Below are positions 34,845 to 43,865 of a stretch of 64,000 nt of DNA, piece by piece. Each line of letters opens with the position of its first letter. Position 1 is the first letter of the stretch. This DNA comes from Mycobacterium sp. (GTDB taxonomy: Bacteria > Actinomycetota > Actinomycetes > Mycobacteriales > Mycobacteriaceae): the NCBI GenBank assembly GCA_021732005.1, contig JAKFVT010000026.1, forward strand, positions 1 to 64,000, read 5' to 3'. Both the position numbers and the translations under genes were made by a program. The notes under the pieces were generated by a model, which was given only the letters and a program-made list of their open reading frames with translations, did no database searches and was not told the DNA's origin.

Positions 34845-35924
34845 TCAGCGCGCTGCTGGGTGCAAGGCGACCTCCTGTGCCTTTACTGTGAACCACACCG
34901 GGTCGCCTGCGGCCAGCCGCAAGGCGGCTGCCGACTCCGCGGTGATGTCTGCCGCCAGGCCGGGCGCGCCGTCGGCCTGTTCCTGGCCGCGCACCCGCAC
35001 CCGCGCGCCGTCGGCGTCGAGCTCCGCGACTCTGATCTGGACGCTGTTGCGCGGGCTGCCGTGCGGCAGCTCGCGGTAGACCGCGACCGCGGCGGGGGTG
35101 AACACCGCGACCAGTGGGCCGTCACCGGACGGCGGGGCGGCGTGCCTGCCGTGCCACAGCGTCCCGTCGGCGGCACAGACGGCGTCCGGGCCCGCCGCCA
35201 CCCCCCGCACGACGTTCACGCCGGCGATGCGGGCGCCGAACGTGCTGCGCGGCGCCGCCAGCACGTCGCCGACTGCACCGATCTCGGCGACGCCGCCGGC
35301 GTCGAGCACCATCACGCGGTCCGCCAGCGTCAGCACATCGAGCAGGTCGTGGGTGATCAGCACCGTCGCGCGGCCGGCCGAGGACACCCGCCGCAGCAGC
35401 GCCCGTACCGAGGCGGCCACCGCGACGTCGAGTCCGGCCAACGGTTCGTCGAGCAGCAACACCTGCGGCTCGGCGGCCAGCGCCCGCGCGATCGCCACCC
35501 GCTGGGCCTGCCCGCCGGAGAGTTGATCCGGCTTGCGGTCGGCGAGGTCGGCCAGCCCGACCTCGGCCAGCCACTGCGCTGCGGCGTGCCGAGCCGCATC
35601 CCGCCCCGCCCCGCGACTGCGCGGGGCGAACGCCACGTTGGCCTGCACGTTCAGATGCGGAAACAGCAGCGGATCCTGCAGCAGCAGGCCCACGCGACGG
35701 TCGTGGGTCGGCACCGAGATCCCCGCCGCGGTGTCAGTCAGAGTGCGGCCGCCGACGCGGACCAGGCCCGAATCCGGCTGCAGCAGACCGGCGATCACGT
35801 GCAGCGTGGTGGACTTGCCCGCACCGTTCGGCCCGAGGATGGCCAGCACTTCCCCCGCCGCGACCTCGAATGCCACCTCATACGAGCGGTCGGCCACCGC
35901 GGCCGCGAACTGCAGCTCAGCCAC
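34845..35924 (-). CDS. modC: molybdate ABC transporter ATP-binding protein
   Basis: A 359-residue ATPase that powers molybdate import. Walker A is [11 protein letters not shown]-loop [11 protein letters not shown], signature [15 protein letters not shown] and Walker [13 protein letters not shown], followed by ITHDLLD. The C-terminal 130 residues carry the molybdate-binding-type regulatory region ([23 protein letters not shown]). GTG 35924 is chosen because it aligns with the start of M. tuberculosis ModC and overlaps the end of modB by 8 bp; an ATG at 35960 would overlap by 44 bp. No modA is present next to the pair. Confidence 0.93.
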   Translation of the reverse strand: MAELQFAAAVADRSYEVAFEVAAGEVLAILGPNGAGKSTTLHVIAGLLQPDSGLVRVGGRTLTDTAAGISVPTHDRRVGLLLQDPLLFPHLNVQANVAFAPRSRGAGRDAARHAAAQWLAEVGLADLADRKPDQLSGGQAQRVAIARALAAEPQVLLLDEPLAGLDVAVAASVRALLRRVSSAGRATVLITHDLLDVLTLADRVMVLDAGGVAEIGAVGDVLAAPRSTFGARIAGVNVVRGVAAGPDAVCAADGTLWHGRHAAPPSGDGPLVAVFTPAAVAVYRELPHGSPRNSVQIRVAELDADGARVRVRGQEQADGAPGLAADITAESAAALRLAAGDPVWFTVKAQEVALHPAAR

Positions 35925-36741
35925 TGCCGGTCCAGCCGGACAGCCGTCGCGCCCCGACACCCAGCACCACCACTGCCGCGACGACGACCAGCAGCAGCGA
36001 CAACGCGACCGCCGCGTCGGCGTCGCTCTCCCGCTGCAGATAGATCTCCAGCGGCAGCGTCCTGGTGACCCCCTGTCGCGATCCCGCGAAGGTCAGCGTC
36101 GCCCCGAACTCGCCGAGCGAGCGGGCGAAGGCCAGCACGGCGCCGGAGACCAGTCCGGGCGTCAACAGCGGCAACGTGACCCGCCACCAGACGGTCGCCG
36201 GCCTCGCCCCCAGCGTCGCCGCCACGATGTCGTAGTCGGCGCCCGCGGTGCGGGCCGCGCCCTCCAGCGCGATCACCAGGAAGGGCAGCGAGACGAACGT
36301 CTGCGCCAGCACCACCGCGGTGGTGGTGAACGCGATCCGGATGCCCGCCGCGTCCAGATAGCTGCCCAGCAGACCGAGCCGGCCGAAGGCGTACAGCAAC
36401 GCGATACCGCCGACCACCGGCGGCAACACCAGCGGCAACAGGATCAAAGGTCGCAACGCCCGAACGATTCGGCCGTCGTTGCGGGCCAGCACCAGCGCCA
36501 TCGGCACACCCATGATCAGGCACATCGCCGTGCTGGCCGCCGCGGTGCGCAGGCTCAGCAGCAACGCGGCCTGGGACGGCGTACTGCTGATCAGGGACCA
36601 GAAGTTCGTCCAGTCGACCTTGACCGCCATCGCCGCCAAGGGCAGCACCACGAAGGCCGCGCCGAGCGCTGCAGGCACATAGACCCACCGCGGCAGCGGC
36701 GGCCGCGTCCGGTGCGCCCGGCTGCGCTTCACCCGACACAC
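35917..36741 (-). CDS. modB: molybdate ABC transporter permease
   Basis: A 274-residue inner-membrane permease with about six hydrophobic segments and the ABC permease EAA loop [38 protein letters not shown]. Together with ModC it would import molybdate. GTG 36732 is an alternative start. Its end overlaps modC by 8 bp. In M. tuberculosis modA, modB and modC run together, but here the 107 bp between modB and the divergent SDR-like gene cannot hold modA; the substrate-binding lipoprotein must be encoded elsewhere or be lost. Confidence 0.92.
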   Translation of the reverse strand: MCRVKRSRAHRTRPPLPRWVYVPAALGAAFVVLPLAAMAVKVDWTNFWSLISSTPSQAALLLSLRTAAASTAMCLIMGVPMALVLARNDGRIVRALRPLILLPLVLPPVVGGIALLYAFGRLGLLGSYLDAAGIRIAFTTTAVVLAQTFVSLPFLVIALEGAARTAGADYDIVAATLGARPATVWWRVTLPLLTPGLVSGAVLAFARSLGEFGATLTFAGSRQGVTRTLPLEIYLQRESDADAAVALSLLLVVVAAVVVLGVGARRLSGWTGSG

Positions 36742-36848
36742 CCTAGGGCGAAACGCGACGTCGTGTCCGGATCGTGTCGGCGCGGCATTGGCCTCTTTAG
36801 CTACCGTCCAGTAACATTTCGCGGTAATCCAACAAGGAGGTTGACGGG

Positions 36849-37520
36849 ATGGACGTGCTGGTCACCGGAGGTGACACCGAACTGGGTCGGACGATCGCAG
36901 AAGGTTTTCGCGACGCCGGCCACAAGGTCGTCATCAGCGGTGCACGCCGCGATGATCTCGAGGTGGCCGCCAAGGAACTCGACGTCGATGCGATCGTGTG
37001 CGACGCCACCGATGCGGAGACCCTCGGTGGGCTGCGCAGCGAGTTCCCGCATCATCTGGACACCATCGTTCACGTGCCCGCCCCCGCCTGGGTGGGCGGC
37101 GACCCCCGCACCTTCAGCCTGAGCGACACCGCGAAGGCCTGGCGGACCGCGCTGGACGCCAGCGTCCTGTCCGCAGTGCTGCTGGTGCAGAACATCGGCG
37201 ATCACCTGCGTTCGGGCGGTTCGATCGTCACCGTGGTGCCGGACAATCCTCGCGATGGCGGCGCCGATGCCGCGGTCAAGGCCGCACTGTCGAATTGGAC
37301 TGCGGGACAAGCGGATTACTTCGGTACCCGCGGCATCACCGTCAACACGGTGGCGTGCGGCCGCAGCGCCGAGCCGTCCTACGACGGGCTGTCCACCACC
37401 CCGCCGTCGGTGGCGGCCGAGATCGCCCGCCTCGCACTGTTCCTGACCACGCCCGCGGCCCGGCACATCACCGGCCAGACCGTGCACGTCGGCCGGGGCG
37501 CGCTCGCCAACTTCGGCTGA
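36849..37520 (+). CDS. degenerate short-chain dehydrogenase-like protein (Rv1856c-like)
   Basis: A 223-residue SDR-fold protein. The opening [41 protein letters not shown] has the Rossmann fold, but the third Gly of TGxxxGxG is Glu. The usual catalytic YxxxK reads DAAVK, so Tyr is missing, and the SDR Ser region reads SIVTVVPDN. The end [12 protein letters not shown] and [16 protein letters not shown] is SDR-like. It may be a non-catalytic binder. AAGGAGG lies about 8 nt before the ATG. It stands in the place of Rv1856c and is followed by an LLM gene after 42 bp. Confidence 0.75.
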   Translation: MDVLVTGGDTELGRTIAEGFRDAGHKVVISGARRDDLEVAAKELDVDAIVCDATDAETLGGLRSEFPHHLDTIVHVPAPAWVGGDPRTFSLSDTAKAWRTALDASVLSAVLLVQNIGDHLRSGGSIVTVVPDNPRDGGADAAVKAALSNWTAGQADYFGTRGITVNTVACGRSAEPSYDGLSTTPPSVAAEIARLALFLTTPAARHITGQTVHVGRGALANFG

Positions 37521-37549
37521 CGGTTCACCTGAAGTTCGCCGTCGGGGGC

Positions 37550-37562
37550 TAACGTCGAATCC
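37550..37562 (+). promoter_or_regulatory. leaderless-type -10 element of the Rv1855c-like gene
   Basis: TAACGT at 37550-37555 lies 7 nt before GTG 37563; no Shine-Dalgarno is seen. Confidence 0.6.
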
Positions 37563-38492
37563 GTGACGATTCGACTCGGGATCCAGATCCCCAACTTCTC
37601 CTACGGCACCGGGGTTCCGGAGTTGTTCCCGACGGTCATCGCGCAGGCCCAGGAGGCCGAAGCGGCCGGCGCCGACGCCGTCTTCGTGATGGACCACCTC
37701 TATCAGCTTCCCAGCCTCGGTGCGCCCGAGGAGCCGATGCTGGAGGCCTACACCGCGCTGGGTGCGCTGGCGAATGCGACGCAGCGGGTGCAGCTCGGCA
37801 CGCTGGTCACCGGCAACACCTACCGCAACCCGACACTGCTGGCCAAAGCCATCACCACCCTCGATGTGATCAGCCAGGGCCGGGCGATCCTGGGCATCGG
37901 CACCGGCTGGTTCGAACTCGAGCACGACTCGCTGGGCTACGAGTTCGGCACCTTCACCGACCGGTTCAACAAGCTGCACGAGGCATTGGACATCATCCTG
38001 CCGATGCTCAAGGGCGAGCGAGTGACGGTGGACGGCACGTACTACCGCACCCAGGAGGCGTTCGCCAATCCGCGCTTCCGCGACCACATTCCGCTGATGA
38101 TCGGCGGCACCGGCGAGAAGAAGACAATCCCGTTGGCCGCCAAGCACTTTGACCACCTAAACCTGGTCTGCGGCTTCGACGAGCTCGCCCGCAAGATCGC
38201 GGTGAAGAACGAGCAGTGCGAGAAGATCGGCCGCGACCCGAGCGAGCTCGAAACCAGCATGCTCGTCTTCGGTCTGATCGACGAGAACATCACCGAAGAC
38301 TTCATCCCCGAGGATGTGAAGCAGCGCGCGGTCTGGGGCGGCGCCGAGCAGATCGCCGACCAGATCAAGACCAAGGTGCTCGACGCCGGCGTCGACGGCG
38401 TCATCCTCAGTCCGGTCACCCACCTGGACGGCTATCACCCCGGCCGAATCACCGCCGTGGCGGAGGTCGTGCGCCCGCTGCTCGGCGGGTAG
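37563..38492 (+). CDS. LLM-class F420-dependent oxidoreductase (Rv1855c-like)
   Basis: A 309-residue luciferase-like TIM barrel. Family features include IRLGIQIPNFSYG, DAVFVMDHLYQLP, LGTLVTGNTYRNPTLLAKAITTLDVISQGRAILGIGTGWFELEHDSLGYEFG and PLMIGGTGEKKTIPLAAKHFDHLNLV. The TLDVISQGRAILGIGTGW element is the F420-binding type of mycobacterial enzymes. The substrate is unknown. GTG 37563 has a leaderless -10. It sits between the SDR-like gene and ndh in the order found in M. tuberculosis (reversed). Confidence 0.88.
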   Translation: MTIRLGIQIPNFSYGTGVPELFPTVIAQAQEAEAAGADAVFVMDHLYQLPSLGAPEEPMLEAYTALGALANATQRVQLGTLVTGNTYRNPTLLAKAITTLDVISQGRAILGIGTGWFELEHDSLGYEFGTFTDRFNKLHEALDIILPMLKGERVTVDGTYYRTQEAFANPRFRDHIPLMIGGTGEKKTIPLAAKHFDHLNLVCGFDELARKIAVKNEQCEKIGRDPSELETSMLVFGLIDENITEDFIPEDVKQRAVWGGAEQIADQIKTKVLDAGVDGVILSPVTHLDGYHPGRITAVAEVVRPLLGG

Positions 38493-38600
38493 CCCCCATA
38501 GGTGGTCCACATCACCCGATTCACCCGGGTATGGGTGAGAAACCCGTTGCCCGGGCGACTACCGTAGTAGGTGTCCTGTGCAAGTCGTTGAGGAGCAGAA

Positions 38601-39971
38601 ATGACCCACCCCGGTGCCACCCCATCGGATAAGCACAAGGTCGTCATCATCGGTTCTGGATTCGGCGGCCTGAACGCCGCCAAGCAGCTCAAACGAGCCG
38701 ACGTCGACATCAAGCTCATCGCCAAGACCACCCACCACCTGTTCCAGCCGCTGCTGTACCAGGTGGCGACGGGCATCATCTCGGAAGGCGAGATCGCCCC
38801 GCCGACCCGCGTGGTGCTGCGCGACCAGGAGAACTGCCAGGTCCTGCTCGGCGAGGTCACCAACGTCGACCTGGCCAACAAGACCGTCGACTCGATCCTG
38901 CTGGGTCACACCTACCGCACCCCGTACGACACCCTGATCGTCGCCGCCGGGGCCGGTCAGTCCTACTTCGGCAATGACCACTTCGCCGAGTGGGCCCCCG
39001 GCATGAAGACCATCGACGACGCGCTGGAACTACGCGGCCGCATCCTCGGCGCCTTCGAGCAGGCCGAGCGGTCGAGCGACCCGGTGCGCCGGGAGAAGCT
39101 GCTGACCTTCGTGGTCGTCGGCGCCGGCCCCACCGGTGTGGAGATGGCCGGGCAGATCGCCGAGCTCGCCGACCACACCCTCAAGGGTGCGTTCCGCCAC
39201 ATCGACTCCACCCGTGCCCGGGTGATCCTGCTGGACGCCGCCCCGGCGGTGCTGCCGCCGATGGGCGAGAAACTCGGCAAGAAGGCCGCCGACCGGCTGG
39301 AGAAGCTGGGCGTGGAGATCCAGCTCGGCGCGATGGTCACCGACGTCGACCGCAACGGCATCACCGTCAAGCGCGGCGACGGCACCCTCGACCGCATCGA
39401 GTGCGCCACCAAGGTGTGGTCGGCCGGCGTGTCGGCCAGCCCGCTGGGCAAGATCATCGCCGACCAGTCCGGTGCCGAGATCGACCGGGCCGGCCGCGTC
39501 AAGGTGCTGCCCGACCTCACCGTTCCGGGCAACCCGAACGTGTTCGTGGTCGGCGACATGGCCTTCGTCGAGGGCGTTCCCGGTATGGCGCAGGGCGCCA
39601 TCCAGGGCGCCAAGTACGCCGCCAAGCTGGTCAAAGCCGAACTGAAGGGTGCCGATCCGGCGGCCCGTGAGCCGTTCCAGTACTTCGACAAGGGCTCGAT
39701 GGCCACGGTGTCGCGTTACTCGGCGGTCGCCAAGGTCGGCAAGATCGAATTCGGCGGCTTCATCGCCTGGCTGGCGTGGCTGTTCCTGCACCTGATCTAC
39801 CTGGTCGGGTTCAAGGCACGGCTCACCACATCGTTGTCGTGGATCAGCACGTTCATCGGCAGCCACCGGGGACAGCTGACGATCACCGAGCAGCAGGCCT
39901 ACGCCCGCACGACAATCGAGCAACTCCAGGAGATTGCCGCTGCGGTCGAGGACGAGAAAGCCGCCAGCTGA
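38601..39971 (+). CDS. ndh: type II NADH dehydrogenase
   Basis: A 456-residue single-subunit NADH:menaquinone oxidoreductase, homologue of Rv1854c Ndh. The FAD fold is VVIIGSGFGGLNAAKQLKRADVDIKLI; the NADH fold is VVVGAGPTGVEMAGQIAEL; the quinone-site region is NVFVVGDMAF and GAIQGAKYAAKLV. The C-terminus has a membrane-anchoring segment (FIAWLAWLFLHLIYLVGFKARL). It feeds electrons from NADH to the respiratory chain without proton pumping. AGGAGCAG precedes the ATG. Terminator 39975-40011 follows. Confidence 0.97.
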   Translation: MTHPGATPSDKHKVVIIGSGFGGLNAAKQLKRADVDIKLIAKTTHHLFQPLLYQVATGIISEGEIAPPTRVVLRDQENCQVLLGEVTNVDLANKTVDSILLGHTYRTPYDTLIVAAGAGQSYFGNDHFAEWAPGMKTIDDALELRGRILGAFEQAERSSDPVRREKLLTFVVVGAGPTGVEMAGQIAELADHTLKGAFRHIDSTRARVILLDAAPAVLPPMGEKLGKKAADRLEKLGVEIQLGAMVTDVDRNGITVKRGDGTLDRIECATKVWSAGVSASPLGKIIADQSGAEIDRAGRVKVLPDLTVPGNPNVFVVGDMAFVEGVPGMAQGAIQGAKYAAKLVKAELKGADPAAREPFQYFDKGSMATVSRYSAVAKVGKIEFGGFIAWLAWLFLHLIYLVGFKARLTTSLSWISTFIGSHRGQLTITEQQAYARTTIEQLQEIAAAVEDEKAAS

Positions 39972-39974
39972 CGG

Positions 39975-40011
39975 CGCCTGCGCTGCTGGGAGTTGCCCGT
40001 GAGCGCAGGCG
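39975..40011 (+). terminator. ndh terminator hairpin
   Basis: CGCCTGCGCT (39975-39984) pairs with AGCGCAGGCG (40002-40011) around a 17-nt loop, starting 4 bp after the ndh stop. Confidence 0.65.
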
Positions 40012-40081
40012 AAATGAGCGTGTTCAGCCATCGGCTGCCTTAGCATGATCAGCGAAGACAGTCTGACTACAAGGGGGCTCG

Positions 40082-40471
40082 ATGAGATCCAATCGTTCTG
40101 TGCGTCGCGCGGCTGCGGCAGCGATCGGCGCCGGCGCGGTGTTGCTCAGCGTGGCCGGCCCGGCTTCGGTGATCTTGGCAGGCCCGGCCGCGGCGGACCC
40201 GCCGCCCAACTGCACCACCGCGGACATGACCGGAATCATGGCGGGAGTGTCGGCGGCGATGTCGAACTATCTGTTCACGCACCCGGACGTCAACGGGTTC
40301 TTCACCGGTCTGCAGGGGCTGCCGAAGGATCAGGTCAAGGCTCAGACGCAGCAGTATCTCGACGCCAACCCGCAGGTCCGCGCCGAGCTGGAGGGCATCC
40401 GCCAGCCGTCGACCGATTTCCGCAACCGCTGCGGACTCATTCAGCGCCCGCTCGCACCCGGCGTGATCTAG
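40082..40471 (+). CDS. hemophore-related secreted protein (Rv0203 family)
   Basis: A 129-residue secreted protein. Residues 1-37 form a signal peptide ending AGPAAA before DPPPNCTTADMTGIMAGVSAAMSNYLFTHPDVN. The mature part is small and helical with two cysteines (C44 in PNCTTADM and one in NRCGLIQRP) and the FTGLQGLPKDQVKAQTQQYLDANPQVRAELEGIRQP region. This matches the mycobacterial hemophore family, which carries heme to membrane receptors. AAGGGGG precedes the ATG. It lies between ndh and an orphan sensor kinase; no MmpL receptor is in the window. Confidence 0.8.
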   Translation: MRSNRSVRRAAAAAIGAGAVLLSVAGPASVILAGPAAADPPPNCTTADMTGIMAGVSAAMSNYLFTHPDVNGFFTGLQGLPKDQVKAQTQQYLDANPQVRAELEGIRQPSTDFRNRCGLIQRPLAPGVI

Positions 40472-40513
40472 CCGCACCCTGGCGCGGTCCCACGTTCGTC
40501 CCACGCCGCGCCC

Positions 40514-40526
40514 TAAGGTGGTCGGC
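40514..40526 (+). promoter_or_regulatory. leaderless-type -10 element of the PrrB-like kinase gene
   Basis: TAAGGT at 40514-40519 is followed by 7 nt and GTG 40527. It decides the start, since a GTG at 40518 overlaps this element. Confidence 0.6.
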
Positions 40527-41897
40527 GTGGTCGTGAAGCCCGACGAGATCGTCTACCGCGTGCTGCAGCGGCTCCCCACCCGGATGCTGTCGCTGCGCAC
40601 GATCGTGATCGTTGCGGCGCTGTCGGTGGTGATCCTGGTGCTGACGCTCGGCACGTGGGTGTGGCTGGGCGTCACCAACGACCAGTACAGCCAGCTGGAC
40701 CGCCGGCTCGACTCGGTCAGCAGCCTCGGCGACGTCAGCTCGCTGCTGACCACGTCCAAGCCGGACGCCGGCGGCACCACGACTCCCGATGGGAACCTGG
40801 TGCGCACCATCCGGGTAGGCGCGATGGCGATGTCGGTACCGCCGGACGTGGTGCTGCCGGAACTTGGCAACGGCTACGCCAATACCACGATCGACGGCGT
40901 CGAGTACCGGGTCCGGACGTTCGCCGTCGGCGGCGCCACGATTGCGCTGGGCGCTCCCCTGGCCGAAACCCAGCGGCGGATCGCCGAACTGCATCTGCGG
41001 GTGCTGTTGATCTGTGCGGGGGTCATCGCCGGCACCGTGGTGGTGGGCTGGCTGATCTCGCTGATCATGATCAACCCGTTCCGCGTGCTCGCCCAGCAGG
41101 CCCGCGCGATCAACGCCCAGTCCAACCCCGACGAGGTCCAGGTGCGCGGCGTCAAGGAAGCCGTGGAGATCGCCGAGGCGGTCGAAGGCATGCTGGCCCG
41201 CATCGGTGACGAGCAGGATCGCACCAGGGCCGCGCTGGAGTCCGCCCGGGACTTCGCGGCCGTCGCCTCCCATGAGCTACGCACCCCGCTGACCGCAATG
41301 CGCACCAACCTGGAGGTGCTCTCCACCCTCGATTTGGCACCCGAACAGCGCAACGAGGTGATCGGCGACGTCATCCGCACCCAGAGCCGCATCGAGGCGA
41401 CGCTGACCGCGCTGGAGCGGCTGGCCCAGGGCGAACTGACCACGGCCGCGGACTTCGTGCCGTTCGACGTCACCGAACTGCTCGACCGCGCCGCGCACGA
41501 CGCCGAGCGCATCTACCGCGATCTGAAGGTGTCCCTGGTGCCCTCCCCTGCTGTGCTCATGGTCGGACTACCGGTGGGGCTGCGGCTGGTCATCGACAAC
41601 GCGATCGCCAACGCCGTCAAGCACGGCGGGGCCACCGAGGTCCAGCTTTCGGTGTCCAGTTCCGCCGACGGCGTTCAGATCGCCGTCGACGACGACGGCA
41701 GCGGGGTTCCCGAAGACGAACGGGCCGCGGTGTTCGAGCGGTTCTCCCGCGGCTCGACCGCGTCCCGGTCCGGGTCGGGACTCGGTTTGGCGCTGGTGGC
41801 CCAGCAGGCGGAATTGCACGGCGGCACAGCGTCATTGACCACCAGCCCGCTGGGTGGCGCCCGCCTGGTCCTGACCCTGGCCGGCCGTCACGAGTAG
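40527..41897 (+). CDS. PrrB-like orphan sensor histidine kinase
   Basis: A 456-residue kinase with two membrane helices (about 20-50 and 160-180), an extracytoplasmic part, a HAMP region (PFRVLAQQARAINA) and a kinase core. The phosphorylated His is H249 in FAAVASHELRTPLTAMRTNLEVLSTLD; the N-box is VIDNAIANAVKHGG, with DDGSGVPEDE and SGSGLGLALV for ATP binding. The core is strikingly like recalled M. tuberculosis PrrB, including FERFSRGSTASRSGSGLGLALVAQQAELHGGTASL. No response regulator lies on either side. Its partner may be PrrA elsewhere. Its end overlaps ureD by 10 bp. Confidence 0.88.
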   Translation: MVVKPDEIVYRVLQRLPTRMLSLRTIVIVAALSVVILVLTLGTWVWLGVTNDQYSQLDRRLDSVSSLGDVSSLLTTSKPDAGGTTTPDGNLVRTIRVGAMAMSVPPDVVLPELGNGYANTTIDGVEYRVRTFAVGGATIALGAPLAETQRRIAELHLRVLLICAGVIAGTVVVGWLISLIMINPFRVLAQQARAINAQSNPDEVQVRGVKEAVEIAEAVEGMLARIGDEQDRTRAALESARDFAAVASHELRTPLTAMRTNLEVLSTLDLAPEQRNEVIGDVIRTQSRIEATLTALERLAQGELTTAADFVPFDVTELLDRAAHDAERIYRDLKVSLVPSPAVLMVGLPVGLRLVIDNAIANAVKHGGATEVQLSVSSSADGVQIAVDDDGSGVPEDERAAVFERFSRGSTASRSGSGLGLALVAQQAELHGGTASLTTSPLGGARLVLTLAGRHE

Positions 41898-42520
41898 AGC
41901 CGCTGCCCCTGCCAGGTCGACAAACTGCCGCCGACCGCCAAGGCCAGGGTGACCCCCGCGGCGTCGGCGGCGGGCTCCGGATAGCGCAACTCGCTCACAC
42001 ACGCCAGCGGAGTGCCGAGCGCGTCGTCGGCGACCGATGACGGCCCGAGTTCCATCCGATGTCTCAGCAGCGGCACGCCCGCCACGTCTGCGCGCATGGC
42101 GCCGCTCCAAAACCCCTCGCGTTCACCGGTTCTGCCAATCTGCACACGTTCCCTGATCCGCAGGCGGGCCGCGTCGCCCATACCAACCGTGAGCTCGCTG
42201 ACATGCCGCGCGTTGGCGGCCACGATCGTCGGCTCGGGATCGAGGTCGAGCTCACCGCCTGCCTCGATGTGCCAGCACGCATGTGAGTCGGTGGTGGCGG
42301 CACCGGGCAGCGCGACGGTCGCGGCGGCACTGCGCAGCCGCAGCCGCGCACCGGGTTCGACGATGATCCGGATCGAGATGACGTCCCCGCCCAGCGGCGT
42401 CGCCGCCGCGGACACCAGGTGCACGGTGTCGGGTTCGGTATGCCGGGCGGCCAGGGCCCCACGGCATTCGATGCGGGGCAGCCGTCCCGGCTGCGCCACC
42501 ACCACGACATCAGAACGCAT
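41888..42520 (-). CDS. ureD: urease accessory protein UreD
   Basis: A 210-residue urease chaperone, homologue of Rv1853. It contains TPLGGDVISIRIIVEPGARLRLRSAAATVALPG and ELDLDPEPTIVAANARHVSELTVGMGDAARLRIRERVQIGRTGEREGFWSG, the UreD beta-sandwich motifs. It binds the apo-urease complex and helps UreF and UreG load nickel. It follows ureG by 6 bp and is the last gene of the urease operon. Its 3' end overlaps the kinase gene by 10 bp. Mycobacterial UreD is shorter than the 270-300 residues of most species. Confidence 0.93.
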   Translation of the reverse strand: MRSDVVVVAQPGRLPRIECRGALAARHTEPDTVHLVSAAATPLGGDVISIRIIVEPGARLRLRSAAATVALPGAATTDSHACWHIEAGGELDLDPEPTIVAANARHVSELTVGMGDAARLRIRERVQIGRTGEREGFWSGAMRADVAGVPLLRHRMELGPSSVADDALGTPLACVSELRYPEPAADAAGVTLALAVGGSLSTWQGQRLYS

Positions 42521-42526
42521 TGCGGC

Positions 42527-43207
42527 TCAGGTGAGTTGACTGACGCGCAGCTGTTCGCGCACCCACGCCAGGACCGGGGACGCCGCCGGATCGTCGGTCA
42601 GCGAGATCAACTCCGTTGGCCGGCCCTCGCGGACCTTGGCGGCGTCGCGGCGCATCACCTCCAGGTCGGCGCCCACCAGTGGAGCCAGGTCGGTCTTGTT
42701 GACCACCAACAGATCCGAGAACGTCACCCCCGGGCCGCCCTTGCGCGGCACCTTGTCTCCCCCGGCCACGTCGACGACGAAGATCTGGACGTCCACCAAC
42801 CCGGAGGAGAAGGTCGCGGTCAGGTTGTCGCCGCCGGATTCCACCAGGATCAGATCCAGATCATCGTGCCCGGCGATCAGGTCGTCGATGGCGTCGAGGT
42901 TGGCGGTGATGTCGTCGCGGATCGCGGTGTGCGGGCAGCCACCGGTCTGCACGGCGGCGATCCGGTCGTCGGGCAGCACCGCGTGGCGGCGCAGGAAGTC
43001 GGCGTCCTCGGTGGTGTAGATGTCGTTGGTCAGCACCGCGAGCGACAGCTCGTCGCGCAGTTGGCGGCACAGCGCGGCCACCAGCGCGGTCTTGCCCGAA
43101 CCGACCGGACCGCCGATACCGATCCGCAGCGGCTCGCCCGGTTGCCGAGTCCGCTTGGGCCGGTCCGGGTGGGCGTGCGGCTGACCGTCAATGAAATGTG
43201 GAGGCAT
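42527..43207 (-). CDS. ureG: urease accessory GTPase UreG
   Basis: A 226-residue SIMIBI GTPase that delivers nickel to urease. P-loop [11 protein letters not shown], switch-type CPHTAIRDD with the nickel-binding CPH, and [13 protein letters not shown] for guanine recognition are all present. The N-terminus has a short His-rich stretch ([16 protein letters not shown]) that may bind nickel, as in other mycobacteria. The ATG lies 10 bp after the ureF stop. This species has no separate UreE here, so the His-rich tail may substitute. Confidence 0.96.
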   Translation of the reverse strand: MPPHFIDGQPHAHPDRPKRTRQPGEPLRIGIGGPVGSGKTALVAALCRQLRDELSLAVLTNDIYTTEDADFLRRHAVLPDDRIAAVQTGGCPHTAIRDDITANLDAIDDLIAGHDDLDLILVESGGDNLTATFSSGLVDVQIFVVDVAGGDKVPRKGGPGVTFSDLLVVNKTDLAPLVGADLEVMRRDAAKVREGRPTELISLTDDPAASPVLAWVREQLRVSQLT

Positions 43208-43217
43208 ACAGCTTCTT

Positions 43218-43865
43218 TCAGGAGACGAACAGCGGGCGTTCGCGTTGGGCGTGCCGCTGCGCGAGCTCGTCGAGCAGCGGATCGGACAGGTCGGCCAGTC
43301 CCGCGGCGGCCAGGTCGGCGGTGTCTTCGCACAGCTGCGCGAGGCCGAACGTCAGCGCCGCGACGTCGGCGGGATCGAGCGCCAGCAGGCGCTGCGCGGC
43401 GGTGGCCGTGCCGGTCATCGTGGTGTACACCAGCGACAGTGCGGTCTGGTGAGGGTCGAGCCCGCTGACCGCCCCGACCCGGCCCGCGGTCACCGCCAGG
43501 TGGGGTCGCGGACCGAGCTCGTTCCAGGCCCAGTCCTGTCCCACGGCGGGCCAGACCCGCCGCGCCAGCCGCAGCAGTCCGCGGCCCTGGGCGCGGGAGG
43601 CCTGCCGGGACGCGGGTGACGGTGTGCGCGCATCGGTTTCGGCGTCCGCATCGGCCACGGTGAGATCATCGCGGTGCACGGCGGCCGCGACCGACGCGGT
43701 CACCAGGCCGCTGGTGCGGATCCGGCGGCGCAGATAGGCCTCCAGCGTCAACAGGTCGACGACCAACCGGCTGGTGACCGCTTCTTCCACCCCGCCGGAA
43801 TGCACGTGGCCGCCGGTCGGCAGCCGCGAGTCGGCGAGTATCAGCAGGGTGGACAGTGTTGCCAT
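43218..43865 (-). CDS. ureF: urease accessory protein UreF
   Basis: A 215-residue helical chaperone that links UreD and UreG in urease maturation. Typical parts are [24 protein letters not shown] near the N-terminus and [43 protein letters not shown] in the middle. ATG 43865 overlaps the ureC stop by one base (TGATG). The frame is open further upstream, but that part is antisense-like ureC sequence. Length agrees with mycobacterial UreF (about 211). Confidence 0.93.
   Translation of the reverse strand: MATLSTLLILADSRLPTGGHVHSGGVEEAVTSRLVVDLLTLEAYLRRRIRTSGLVTASVAAAVHRDDLTVADADAETDARTPSPASRQASRAQGRGLLRLARRVWPAVGQDWAWNELGPRPHLAVTAGRVGAVSGLDPHQTALSLVYTTMTGTATAAQRLLALDPADVAALTFGLAQLCEDTADLAAAGLADLSDPLLDELAQRHAQRERPLFVS

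Noticed and set aside
35533..37122. 529-codon plus-strand frame across modC, modB and the SDR-like gene
   Set aside because: It runs antisense through modC and modB and out of frame in the SDR-like gene; the product is a low-complexity Gln/Arg-rich chain.
38520..38539. Small hairpin TCACCC/GGGTGA between the Rv1855c-like gene and ndh
   Set aside because: A 6-bp stem with no U-tract; too weak to call a terminator, and it may be chance in GC-rich DNA.
38561..38574. ACTACCGTAGT dyad upstream of ndh, considered as a BlaI site
   Set aside because: The half-site spacing is much shorter than in BlaI operators.
40518..40526. Upstream GTG start for the PrrB-like kinase
   Set aside because: It overlaps the TAAGGT -10; GTG 40527 fits leaderless initiation.
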